Below are positions 22,815-33,323 of a stretch of DNA of 64,000 nt, piece after piece. The stretch's first letter is position 1, and the number at the start of each line of letters is the position of its first letter. This DNA is from Henckelia pumila. Its lineage: Eukaryota > Streptophyta > Magnoliopsida > Lamiales > Gesneriaceae. Below the pieces are notes generated by a model. That model searched no databases, had not been told where the DNA came from, and saw only the letters and a list, made by a program, of their open reading frames with translations. Location: the NCBI RefSeq assembly GCF_033568475.1, contig NC_133123.1:152845753-152909752 (forward strand), in the 5' to 3' direction. A program made the translations under genes and the position numbers.

Positions 22815-23090
22815 GGATCGGAACTTCCGATTTCAGGATCGGAGCTTCCGATCTGCTCCCTGCGTGCATGCTTGACATGCCAGGATCGGAACTTCCGATC
22901 CAACGATCGGAGCTTCCGATCTGCCCTCCGTTCGACACTTGTCAAAACTCGCGGCTGAGTCATCGAGCATTGCTGGCAGCTGGAGATCGGAACTTCCGTT
23001 CCTGGATCGGAGCTTCCGATCTCTGTGCTTCCGATCGGCTTCCGAAGTGGCTGGGATCGGAGCTTCCGATCTGGGTTCGGAGCTTCCGAT
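22815..23090 (-). repeat. Second copy of the U3 near-palindrome array
   Basis: This is the counterpart in the 5' LTR of the array at 14123-14400. It has the same order of units and small base differences, some of which restore the palindrome (for example GATCGGAACTTCCGATC at 22884). Confidence 0.9.
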
Positions 23091-23218
23091 TTGGTCCAAA
23101 TTCAAAAGCCCAAATTTTTTCTGAAGTTCAATTACACTCCGAAATTGGTTAATTACTAACCCTTAATCATTTTTAACATATTATTATCTTAAAATGGAAT
23201 CTGGGTTACTACAATGTT

Positions 23219-23400
23219 GCCGTGGATAATCTTACCCTTACCCATGGTCTTACCCTTTGAGTTGTCACCAACGTGATAATGGGACCATTGAATTCAACAA
23301 GTTCAGATAATAGTTTATCATTTTCAGTCATGTGTCTCGAGCATCCACTGTCTAGGCACCATGATTCTTCTTCTTTTTTCTTGATACCTGCTTCCTGCAT
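23219..23400 (-). pseudogene. SIRE-lineage protease
   Basis: The minus strand gives ESWCLDSGCSRHMTEN, with the DSG active site of plant copia proteases of this lineage. After GPIIT the frame shifts by one base, and the correct frame continues up to the Tekay insertion at 23213/23214. The remainder of the linker resumes at 13053 on the other side of the insert. Confidence 0.88.
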
Positions 23401-23474
23401 TCACAAGGTTGAATAACTTTTGGTACACATATCTATTTGGGTCCACGAGGGATTAATCCTTTAGGAACCCAAAC

Positions 23475-25376
23475 CTAGAATACTTTAACTAGTTTGCCAG
23501 TTTCTGTGTTCCTATAGGTACATACTAAGTTAGATGCTCTAGATAGTGGAGTGTAATGTGCTTGTGAAATTGTATGTTGTTTGCCTTTTCCAATATCCTT
23601 GATATTTCTATATCGCTTTTGAACTGGATGTTGATTATGGTATTTATTTCTAATTCCTCTCATGATATTAGGTTGATATGCATTAGTCTGTTTAGGACTT
23701 TTAGCAATCTCTGCCTTAGTTTCATGAGGATTGAAGCCAATACCAAATCTTCTTCTGTTCATCTGCTCTATTTGTTGCCAAGTCATTAGAATAGGTTTTT
23801 CATCTTCATGTTCCCTAAATTCTCGTACAAAGTTTATGTATTTACCTTTGCACATATTTAGTTTGGGTAGAGTACTTGATTCACTAGTTTCCACTGTCTT
23901 ACCAAAACCAAGACCAGTTTTGTCATGGAGTGGTCTTTGTGAATCATTCATTTCTGTCAACAGGCTCGAAGATTTATTCCATGATCTTATTATTTCATCC
24001 ATGTTATGTTTTTCTGTTTTAAGATTCTTGATATCGATCTTGAGCTGTTCATTCTCCGTTCGGAGCACAGCAATCTCTGTTTCAAAACAGCTTATCTCAA
24101 CTGATTGTTCAAAGGAGAGTTCAGTTGAGTTGTTTTGCAGATCCTTTTGCTTGGCTCTGACTTCATCGAATGCTAAGGACAGTTGATGATATTCATTTGC
24201 CATATCATGAAGAGCTTTGATTAGTTATTCTCTGGTAAATTCCTCAGAACCAAAATCAAATACCTGTTCACTGGTGGATGGAAGTTCATGATCGTTTGCC
24301 ATAAGACATTTGACTTCTTCTTCATCATCACTTGAGCTAGAAGAGCCATTTGATCCCTCTGAATCACTGTCTGTTTCTGCCCACTTGGTTTTGCTATCCT
24401 TTGCAACCAATGCTTCATGCTTCTGTCTTGAGTTCCTTGAACTTTTTCTTTTGTCAAAGTTCTTTGGTTTGGGGAAATCGGCAATGAAATGTCCTGTTTT
24501 TCCACAGTTGAAACAGCTTCTTGGTTCTTCAACTGAATCTTTCTTTTGGAGATTTATTCTGTGTGATCCTTCTTGGTTTCTTCTGATGAACTTGCCAAAC
24601 TTTTTTACAAACAAGGACATGGCATCACTGCTCAGTTGTTCTGCTGACTTTTCAGATTTGGCTGGTGACTCAATTTTTACTGCAGTCAAGGCCTTGGTCA
24701 ATTGTGAGGTAGACTGATCTTCCTCTCGAGTTTGTCACTCGAATTCATATGCTTTTAGATCTGAAAACAGGTCATGCAATTCTAATTTGTTCAGGTCCTT
24801 CGATTCTCTCATGGCCATTGTCTTCACATCCCATTCTTTAGGAAGACTTCGAATTACTTTGAGAATGACTTTCCTGTTGGGATATGTTTTGCCCAATCCA
24901 TTGAGCTCAATAACAATGCTGCTTACTCTTTCATCAAACTTTGTCATTGATTCTCCTGGTCTCATTTTGATGTTGTCGAATTTTTGAGTAGCTACGGATA
25001 GCTTGTTTTCCTTTGTTTGTTCATTTCCTTCACAATGTTGGATCAACTTTTCCCAAATCTCTTTTTCAGTCTTGCATGTCTTGATTTTGCTAAAGGTATT
25101 CTTGTCAAGAGTTTTATACAAGATATCCTTAGCCACATTGTCCAGATTTGCCTTCTTTTTGTCTTCAGCAGTCCATTCAATTCTAGGTTTCTCAATGTAT
25201 TGTGGACCACCTCCAGAGAGGGCTATAGCAGTATTGACTTTTGTGATCTCAAGAGGTCCGTCAGTGATAACAAACCACATGTCATCGTCTAGTACTGATA
25301 GATGTGCTTGCATGCGAATTTTCCAGTCATCAAAATCTTCCTTTGAGAACATAGAAATTTTGATGAATGAAGTCAT
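23475..25376 (-). pseudogene. SIRE-lineage gag
   Basis: The start is the minus-strand ATG at 25374-25376 (MTSFIKISMFSKEDFDDWK), the usual opening of plant copia gag. Then come the UBN2-like core (KTEKEIWEKL, MTKFDERVSSI, LPKEWDVKTMAM), a zinc knuckle, an acidic serine stretch, and a long coiled-coil part (EIAVLRTENEQLKIDIKNLK). All are in one frame, broken by stops at 24735-24737, 24225-24227 and 23475-23477. The knuckle reads CFNCGKTGHFIADF, so the fourth ligand of the CCHC set is Phe instead of Cys. The length and coiled coil fit the SIRE/Maximus lineage. Confidence 0.9.
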
Positions 25377-25411
25377 TTTGTTTAAGTGTTTTTAGAATAA
25401 TATAATAACCT

Positions 25412-25422
25412 CTTTGATACCA
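25412..25422 (-). other. Primer-binding site of the SIRE-lineage element
   Basis: Read on the minus strand, TGGTATCAAAG lies two bases after the end of the 5' LTR and matches the 3' end of initiator-methionine tRNA. Confidence 0.82.
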
Positions 25423-25424
25423 CT

Positions 25425-26506
25425 TGTTAGGATCGGTTGAAAGTCTAGAGGGGGGGGGGGTGAATATACTTTCAAGCAGTTTTAACTAAGTAAAATGAAA
25501 CTCGATCGATTTAAGAATGAGTTCAAGGCTTATCTTAGTGTCGAATGTAGTTTGGCAAACAGAATGTGTGCGGAAAGATGTCAAGCTACAGATTTAAAAC
25601 ACTTAGTGTAAATCAGTTTAGGAGTAGGTATGAAGTATGAGGATGAATGGTAAACTGAAATGACACAAGAAATTGTTTATGGATGTTTGGAGATTTCAAA
25701 CACTCCTACGTCACCTCTTCTTCCACCTCGCAAGGATTCACTAGAAGACTTTGATTTATACAAGCAATTTGCACAAACCCAATCCGATTTAGGACTTAAA
25801 CATTGCCTAAACAAGAACTCCTAGTATATCACCTTGGTTTCAGTCCTAGACTGATTTTACAGTAGAATAAATACAACTCAAAATCTTTTAGCACAAAGAT
25901 CGACCCTTCAATGGTCAGAATGATGCTTTTGAGTGTTTGTGCTTTCGAGTTTCCTGATCAAGTCTTGAGCGTAAGATGCTTCTTTGAAATTTTAGCAATA
26001 GCAGAGATGTCAGCCCCTTTGAACTTTGATCAAGATCCCTATTTATAAGCTTTGGTTTGCAACGGTCATAATTTCAAAGTGTTCTTCAGATAGGATTCAA
26101 ATTATTTCCGTTGGATTTGTCACTATCATCAACGATCTCTGACGCCGACATTCCCTTAGTATCGCGGCACTACATTCTGCAGATATGAGTACGGACGATT
26201 TTATCCAAAAGTACTGTGAATTTATTTGCGCAATCAGTTGGGCAATGGTACACTGATAGATTCAGTTTAGCAGGGTAAACTGCTTTGTATCTCTGAGATA
26301 ATCAGTTGAGTAAGGATGGACTGATGAATTCAGTTTAGCAAGGTAAACTAATTTGTGTTCCTTTAGCGTAACTGATAGATTCAGTTTAGTCGAGGTATCT
26401 GTAGGTCATCATGACATAATCAACCTCTGTATATCAGTTTGGTTTTTTGTAGATGCTTAAGTAGTTTGACTTTGTTTTGTAAATACCAAAACTAAATTTC
26501 CCAACA
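25425..26506 (-). repeat. 5' LTR of the SIRE-lineage element
   Basis: The 1,082-bp LTR starts (minus strand) TGTTGGGAAATTT and ends GATCCTAACA. It contains an 11-base G run at 25450 and, at 26225-26400, many copies of CAGTT and AACTGA. Two of these are paired as an inverted repeat, CAGTTTA...TAAACTG (26263-26282). A related solo LTR lies at 28598-31237. Confidence 0.88.
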
Positions 26507-26552
26507 GTGTACATTTTCAATATTTCACAGGGGTGGTTGGTGCAAATAACTC
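26507..26552 (+). repeat. Terminal-repeat fragment of a Mutator-like fold-back element
   Basis: These 46 bp end in GGTGCAAATAACTC and match the right end of the complete fold-back element at 31850-33323. The SIRE element begins right next to it, so SIRE inserted into this older copy. The first five bases, GTGTA, should reappear beyond the missing SIRE 3' LTR. Confidence 0.7.
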
Positions 26553-27004
26553 TTATATAATATAATATAATCATTTAGATACAAAAAATATCCTTCCACA
26601 TTTCTACAATTTTTTCCATGTCTAAGTATTTCTTCCGTTTGCTCCTCCATCGATCACCCAATTAATCATGTTAAGTCCGATAGTTTTTCCAATATACGTA
26701 AAAACAAAAAACAAGCTACAAAATTAAAGTTTAGAACTCAAAATCTCCTCTTTTGTTTTTGTCATTATGATGTTGGAATTCGCAGTCGTTAATCTGTTGT
26801 CATTTTTTGAGTATTGGATAAATTAACCCCTGACTAATGCAATAACATGCAATTCCTGCTAAGAAAATCAAACTGGGCAAGTTATGTACAATATACTCAT
26901 CCGATAAAGTGTCGATACATAAAATTGTCGACACATTGGTGTCACAAAACCAGTGTCAGTCACAATAATTTGTTGGATATTGACCAAATTAAATGCTTTT
27001 TTTA

Positions 27005-27089
27005 TTACAAGAGGAGGGGAGAACTCGAACTCGAGTCTTCGCCGTGACGGACATGTGAAACCAATTAACCTACCAGCTCGGTCTCAACC
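27005..27089 (-). mobile_element. tRNA-derived SINE, Au-like
   Basis: Read on the minus strand it starts GAGACCGAGCTGGTAGG (A-box-like), has GAGTTCGAGTTCTCCC (B-box-like) about 50 bases later, and ends CTCTTGTAAT. A short body ending in TTGTAA is typical of plant Au SINEs. It has no acceptor-stem match, so it is not a tRNA gene. It is probably slightly truncated. Confidence 0.5.
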
Positions 27090-27248
27090 AAATGAAATGA
27101 TTTTAATACATCGAGTTAATTTTGTAAAATATGATGTGTACATTCTGCCACTAGCTTTAATGACCTATTCATCCAAAGTATGAATATACTATTTAATGAA
27201 AATATGTGATCTACGTCTAATATGTTAATATAACGGTTAATGATTTGA

Positions 27249-27316
27249 GTTATTCGTGGAATCTCGAAACACATAAAAACATGTTATTTGTGGAATCTCG
27301 AAACACATAAAAACAT
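27249..27316. repeat. 34-bp tandem duplication
   Basis: GTTATTCGTGGAATCTCG and what follows is repeated head to tail (27249-27282 and 27283-27316) with one mismatch. Confidence 0.88.
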
Positions 27317-28855
27317 CGAACGAAAAAAATGTTTTATTAACTCTTTGTGTTTTTCAAATCTTGATAGTACAATCTCTCAAAACATTTGCGGACAATGGTA
27401 CATATACTAAAGTTTTCGGATATATATGTGCTAAATATTTGAAAGCACGAAAGTTAACAATTACGAATTTTTTTCTTTCTAAATGTCGATAATTCATGGT
27501 CCTAAAACACAATCGGTATGATATATTTCATGTCACACAGTAGTACTTGAACAAGGTTTTCATAAGTAAATGAAAATATGAAATAAATACTCGGGAAGAA
27601 AGTTATAGAAATTAGAATCTATACCAACGTCGGATAAATCTTGACATAATTGCAACAGCCAGTGAGATGGAATGTTCGTTTCGTGATTGCCCTGCCTCGA
27701 AGAAATAATGATTCCATGTAACTCTGGATGTTGATTTTCTAATTATTTTAGGTTATGTTTGAGCAAAAAATATTTCAAATTCATGAATTTCAAAAAAATA
27801 TTTTTGTTGTTTAGATCATAAGTAACATCATAAACTTCAAATCCGCATATTTTATATTTATACGATATTTCAAGTTGATTAAGAAATTTAAACTTTACCA
27901 AACAACATTTGAAATCAATGATATTTATATAAGTAACATATAAATAAGTATTGCATTAATTTAAGATTTGTCTATTATTTCATTATTGACTATAACTATA
28001 ATTGAAATTTATGGATTTGAAATTATTTTATCCAAGTGCAATCTTACTTTATTTATATTTTTGAGTAAGTCATTTTGATAACTGATCCGACCTTTGTTTT
28101 GTTTTATTCTTATTTTAGATTTATACTATATGGATGGTATAAAAACAATCTCAAAGTTTATATTTCAACCATTCATTGAGTTTTGCACTATTTGCTAAGG
28201 GTGGGATCGAAATCCGTCTCGTAATCTTCTTATCCAATGTCCTTCCCAAAAAAATCGAGAGATTTTGTTTTCTCTCGATCCCGTACCCGGCACATTTCGG
28301 GACCTGAATATTCATGATCTCGAATCTTCGAGATCCCGTCGAGTAGAAAGATGATATCCTGATAATTTTTTTCCCTTATCGAAGGTTTTGTTAAAAACCC
28401 CGTTTTTTTTTAAAAAAAATACTGATTAGAAACTTATATTTATAAAACATATAATATTAATATATTATAGATAATTCTCCGATGTTTTTTTCAAAAGAAA
28501 AACATCATGTCGTGCATCAAATAATTATTAATAAAATATTTCGGATATAAAATTTGTTAAATATACGAACAAATTGCAACTTAAGTTCTACATATTTTGT
28601 TGGTACTTTACATAGTTTTGATATTTGCGAAAATGATCAAACAATTAGATGATGAAGTGTACTCACTCAACAAGCAAAATCAAAGAAGAAAAATGGTCAA
28701 GTCTCGGAGCTAAATCGTAATACATCAACTGAGTTGAATTTGACCAAGAACTAAACTTAATGAATTATGTAAAGCCTAATTGCATCAAAGTTCAACTGAA
28801 GATTTGAAGTAAGATGCGTTCAGTTTACGAAACTGAGCTAATGCCCGATTCAACT

Positions 28856-30346
28856 TGTAGTGACCCTACCCGGATCCACTACCTAATCAAAGTTAATTAG
28901 CGCATGCAATAAAATATTAAAAGCGTAAAGTGCGGATAATCAAAGTACAACAAATCCAATCGGCAGAATACAATCGACGATAGTAATATGTATTAATATT
29001 CTTATACAACCATATCGAATGTTCAGGGTACACAATCCCTACCCTCTAAAACCTCATACTCTCGGATCCTCAATCCTGCTGAGAGCCGCCAGGACCGTCC
29101 AACCTCAAACCTGCCCCGCCATAAATTACACCACAATACCCAAATACAGGGGCGTGAGCAACTACGCTCAATACATAAGCAATGATATATGTACAAATAT
29201 GCGCACGCAGATGATTTAAAATCCCAGGTAAAACACTTGCTCATGGCGTCAGGAATATATAGTACCGGCTAGAGAGCGACTCTGGGGATACTCGTATATT
29301 CTATATCAGGGCTGAGTCAACCCCATCCTGACCCGAATCCAAAACAGGATACAAGTCCCATATGAAAACTGTCATACCTGACTCGAGTCCAACATAAAAT
29401 CACTGTTCCTTATGGAAACCGTCAATGACTCACATCTCTCATGATGCAGTCACACGTAAAATCATACATGTGATAAGGCGATAAAACATGCTGAAACATT
29501 ATAAAACATATAGCACATACTCATGCAACATACATGCAAATATATCATGCTGGCTATCTCGGTCAGTACTTACGTACCTCTAATACTGCTGATCAAAACC
29601 TAGCTCCGCTGGTCTAGACTCCAAGCTTACCAGTCCAGTCTACTGCTACTACAATGCAATTACCCATGCATCATCAATTAAGCTCAAAAAGCCTTAATTA
29701 AGCTATTGCATACTCCTAAATATTTTTAGGAAGCCAAAGTTATACATGCGTCCGTCGTCAGCCATTTGCTGTCGATAGCCTCAAAACTAGGCCACAGCTT
29801 CGCTACGATGCCTGGATCGCTATGTCACTTCCGAATTCCTCATAGGACGCCTAGATCTCCCTAGATCTGAGTTAGAAGGCCTAGGAATCGAGAGAGAAGA
29901 GAGGATGGAGGTGCGAGGAAATGAGCTCTCGGACCATCTATTTATAGGCGAAGTTCGGGCCGTCCGAACCCTGTTCGGAGCCTCCGAACACAATCGGAGC
30001 GTCCGATCCTGACTTCGAACCCTCCGAAGTCCCATAAGTGATGTCACCAATGACGTAATATCTCAGGACAGCTGACTGGCTACTGTTCGGGCCGTCCGAT
30101 CGGTCTTCGGATCGTCCGAACTCCTCGGGTCTCCGATCCTTGGCTCCGATCACGTTCGGGTCCTCAAAACTCAAGTTCGGAGCGTCCGAACCTCCCGAAC
30201 CATACCCACCATTTTTGAGTGTCCTGGATCTATTTTTTGACTCTGTTAATCCATTTGGAATCTTCTTAATCATGTTTTACTTAATCTTAACATGATCCTA
30301 CAATCAATTACTCATTAAACGTTAATTTTGGATACGGGTCACTACA
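28856..30346 (-). repeat. Solo LTR related to the Tekay-like element
   Basis: This 1,491-bp block starts TGTAGTGACCC and ends GGGTCACTACA, with CAACT on both sides (28851-28855 and 30347-30351). It shares blocks and order with the Tekay LTR (ACAACCATATCGAAT, then CTGGCnATCTC...ACGTACCTCTA), a TATA box at 29938-29948 (minus strand CCTATAAATAG), and a palindrome cluster upstream of it. The overall sequence is clearly diverged, so it is a sister family. Confidence 0.9.
29953..30205 (-). repeat. Array of near-palindromes in the solo LTR
   Basis: About seven or eight units of the type GTTCGGAGCGTCCGAAC, some with GATC-type arms, lie just upstream of the TATA box in the sense direction. The shared core with the arrays at 14123 and 22815 is TCGG(A/G)-3 bases-TCCGA, although the flanking bases differ. 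Confidence 0.85.
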
Positions 30347-30938
30347 CAACTAACCAAGAGACTGAGCAAGCAATACTGAATCAACAAACTCATTTGGATA
30401 GACTTTTCCGCACAATTCCCAAAGCCACAGTTATAGAACATTTCAGTGTACAATGATGCCAGAGAATGTTTGTGGAAAAGATAAGCTAACGGCCATTGAT
30501 TTGAATTTGAAAGAGTTGTTGCCCGCCAAGTATAAATTTTCATCAAGGACGTCGGAAATTACATTCGACTCAGTAAGAATTATTGCATATACATTCACGT
30601 TATCAAAGGTAAACTAAATCACTTCAGTTGACTCACTCGTTCAAGAATACAAGCAGAAAGCATCGAGAGTCAAAGAACACATGCACGAGCATTCAAGCAT
30701 AACACATCAGTGAAGATCAATTAGTGCTAAGTGTTGAGTAATAACAAGTGTTGAATCAGTGATATATCAGTTGAGGTGCTACAAACCTCATTATAACAAT
30801 AATCAATTGTGAACTGAGTTTTTGAGTGTTTTTATGAGTTCTGGGATAGGCAATAGTGTGTAAGTTCTAGTTTCGAAGTGGAGTTTTTTAAGTTGTTGTA
30901 AAATTCAAATTCTTCTAGAGTGAATCCTTCCATGGTAG

Positions 30939-31722
30939 AAGAAGAGGTGACGTAGAAGTATTTGAAATCTCCGAACATCCATAAACAATCTTTGTGTCGT
31001 CTTACTTTTAGTTTATCACTCTCACACACACTATATCAATCAGTCCGTCGAGCCCAAGTTCAATCTGTTAGTTTGCATCATTTCGCACAATTAATTTTTT
31101 TTTGCAAATTAACATCGAGTCACGAGAAGAAAAGGATTCAGTTGACCAATTTTAACTGAACCAATTGAGAAAATTCGACAGAAAACTGCTACAATACCTT
31201 CAGTTGACAAAAAGAACCCCCAAACACGATCATATCATATTTGTTCTAATCAAATAATTATAAATATGAATTAATCAAATCATGAATTATTATTTTTTAA
31301 AATAAACAACAATAAAATGTCATTTCGTGGAAGAAGGGGTGACGTATAAGTATTTGAAATCTCCGAACATCCATACACAATCTCTGTGTCGTTTTACTTT
31401 CAGCTTATCACTTTCACGCACTCACTGTCTTAATCAGTCCATCGAGCTCAAGTTCAATCTGTTAGTTTGTATCATTCTGCACAAATAATTTGTTTGCAAA
31501 TTAACATCGGCTCGCGAGAAGGAAAGGATTCAATTGACCAATCTTAACTGAACCCAATTGAGCAAATTCTGCAGAAAATTGCTAAAGTACATTCGGTTGA
31601 GAGAAAGAATCCCCAAACTCGATCCTATCATATTTGTTCTAATCAAAGAATTATAAATATGAATTAATCAAATTATGAAATAATTTTTTTTAAAATACAC
31701 AATAATAAAATGTCATTTCGTG
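30939..31722. repeat. 392-bp tandem duplication across the end of the SIRE-like solo LTR
   Basis: Unit 1 is about 30939-31330 and unit 2 about 31331-31722. Both start near GAAGAAG(A/G)GGTGACGTA and end near AAAATGTCATTTCGTG. The unit contains the last 300 bp of the solo LTR plus its target duplication and about 90 bp of flank, so the duplication is younger than the insertion. Confidence 0.88.
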
Positions 31723-31849
31723 ATTTTAGTATTTGATCATTCTAACAATAAATAATTATGCAATTAATTATACGATTAATTGTTGTATAGGCTGAAGCCC
31801 AACAACATTTAGCACGATATATTAATAAAAGTATTGATCAAATATATTA

Positions 31850-33323
31850 GAGTTATTTGCAAAAAACACCTTTGTGAAATATTGAAAATGCACTCTGTGA
31901 AATTTTAATAGACATATTTTACCCTGACTTTTTTATAAAATTAACACACTAGCCCCTTCAGATGAGTGATTGTTGCACACGCGTCTCTCATGCGACTATG
32001 CAAACATTTTGATATATATTTTTGCACCAAATACAAGTGTAAATATTAAAAATACATATTGACCCCTTTAGAATATAATTTTTAAATCTATTCAACTCAT
32101 AATACAAAATTTTTATTAAGATCCAATTATAAATATTTAGCAAAAATTTTTTGTTTTATTTATTTTTATTTATTTTATTTTAAATGTTTTATCATTAATT
32201 AATTATTTTCTAAAAAAATATTACTTTATTTTTCTATCATCATTTTATTAAACTTACTTCTTATTTCCAACTTCTCCATTAAACATATATTTATAAACAC
32301 AAATTTAAATAATTTCAAGTACCAAAATATTGAACTAAATCGATAAGTTCAAACATATTGCCTTTTCGATTTAGGACTATATATTATTGAACCAAAATTT
32401 AAATTTTTCGAGAAGATTCATTGCACAATTTGTAATAAATAATAAAAAATAACATGGTTATATAATTCCAAATAAAAAATGTAATATTTATGAACTTATC
32501 ATTTTGGTTCAATATTTTGGTACTTTTAGATATTTAAATCCTTATTTATAAATTATGTGTAATGAAAAAGTTGAAAACACGAAGTAATTTGATAAAATAA
32601 TGATAACGAGATAAAGAGATAATATATTTTTTTAGAAAAAAATTAATTAAAAATTATAAATTTAAAATAAAATTTAATAAAATAAAAAATGTTTGGAAAA
32701 TATTTTATAATTGGATCTTAATAAATATTGTGTATTATTATTTAATGCAAATTCTGCAATGCATTTTAAAAAATTTAGATTTTGGTTCAAAAAATATAGT
32801 CCTAAATTGAAAAGTAACATGCATGAACTTATTATTTTGGTTTAATATTTGGTACTTTTAGTTATTTAAATCTCGTTTATGAATGCATGTTTAATGAAGA
32901 AGTTGAAAACACGAAGTGAGTTTAATAAAATAATGACAGCAAGATAAAGTAATAATATTTTTTTAAAATAATTAATCATAATAAATTTAAAATAAAAAAT
33001 AAAAATTAATAAAACAAAAAGTATTTGCTAAATATTTTATAATTGGATTTTAATAAAAATTGTGTATTATGGGTTGAATAGATTTAAAAATTATATTCTC
33101 AAGAGGTCAAATATGTATTTTTAATATTTCACAGAGGTATTTGGTGAAAAAAATATCAAAATGTTTGCCCAGTCGCATGAGGGGGCGCGCGCAACAACTA
33201 CTCATCTGAAGGGGCGAGTGTGCTAATTTTATAAAATGTCAGAATTGAAGATGTCTATTAAAATTTAAAAGAAAGAAATGTGCATTTTCAATATTTTATT
33301 GAGGTATTTGGTGCAAATAACTC
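31850..33323. mobile_element. Non-autonomous Mutator-like fold-back element
   Basis: The ends are GAGTTATTTGC and GCAAATAACTC, and AAATATATTA flanks both sides (31840-31849 and 33324-33333), a 9-10 bp target duplication that fits Mutator-like elements. The left arm (31850 to about 32440) is the reverse complement of the right end. The right side carries two tandem reverse copies of the inner arm (about 32480-32750 and 32815-33120), so it is one arm against two. The element is very AT-rich and contains no coding frame. Confidence 0.82.

Larger units (their letters stand above)
13054..23213 (-). mobile_element. Tekay/Del-like chromodomain Ty3/gypsy element nested in the SIRE element
   Basis: The element is bounded by a perfect 5-bp target duplication, ATGTT, at 13049-13053 and 23214-23218. 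Its outer ends are TGTAGTAACCCAG and CTGGGTTACTACA, a 13-bp inverted repeat. LTRs are 13054-14521 and 19213-23213, the latter enlarged by a solo LTR. Without that insert and its duplicated GATAC, the second LTR is 1,468 bp, the same length as the first. The internal part runs on the minus strand: primer-binding site, gag, protease, reverse transcriptase, RNase H, integrase, chromodomain-like tail, polypurine tract. The insertion removed nothing from SIRE and lies in the linker after protease. Confidence 0.95.
19213..23213 (-). repeat. 5' LTR of the Tekay-like element, split by a solo LTR
   Basis: This copy matches the LTR at 13054-14521 on both sides of the insert (19213-19373 and 21902-23213). 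Its inner end reads TATAGTGACCC where the other copy has TGTAGTAACCC, so the terminal TG has decayed to TA. Subtracting the 2,528-bp insert and 5-bp duplication gives exactly 1,468 bp. Confidence 0.93.
9988..26506 (-). mobile_element. SIRE/Maximus-lineage Ty1/copia element, minus strand, 3' LTR outside the window or lost
   Basis: Read on the minus strand it has a 5' LTR (25425-26506), a primer-binding site, a long gag with a coiled-coil C-terminal part, protease, integrase, and reverse transcriptase plus RNase H ending at 9988. A Tekay-like element (13054-23213) splits it between protease and the gag-pre-integrase motif. No matching 3' LTR lies between 9988 and the copia LTR at 8517. The simplest reading is that the copia array at 1-8517 inserted into the 3' region of this element, leaving the rest off the left edge. 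The outer flank at 26507 is the terminal repeat of a fold-back element, so SIRE itself landed in an older transposon. The lineage call rests on the reverse transcriptase style and the long coiled-coil gag. Confidence 0.88.
26553..28592. other. Intergenic AT-rich stretch without a gene
   Basis: I see no protein-coding gene here. It holds one SINE-like sequence (27005-27089), a 34-bp tandem duplication (27249-27316), and unclassified AT-rich sequence. A GATC-rich patch at 28200-28350 (TCTCGATCCCG, GATCTCGAATC) may be the remains of another transposon, but I found no clear ends. Confidence 0.6.
28598..31237 (+). repeat. SIRE-like solo LTR, interrupted by a Tekay-like solo LTR
   Basis: It begins TGTTGGTACTTTACATAG, resembling the sense start of the SIRE LTR at 26506, and ends GATCATATCA. 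The flanks are TATTT on both sides (28593-28597 and 31238-31242), a 5-bp target duplication. Removing the nested LTR and its duplicated CAACT leaves about 1,144 bp, close to the 1,082-bp SIRE LTR. No internal element sequence is present. Like the SIRE LTR it is rich in AACTGA/TCAGTT. Confidence 0.8.

Noticed and set aside
25450..25460. An 11-base G run as a special signal
   Set aside because: It lies near the 3' edge of the SIRE LTR, where G/C runs are common and variable in length, so I treat it as a slippage tract.
27005..27089. A tRNA gene on the minus strand
   Set aside because: It has A- and B-box-like words but no cloverleaf or acceptor stem, and it ends TTGTAA like an Au SINE, so I call it a SINE.
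28200..28380. A transposon end with GATC-rich words, possibly paired with 33370-33510
   Set aside because: Both patches share words such as CGGGAT and TCGA, but I found no consistent inverted or direct alignment and no target duplication.
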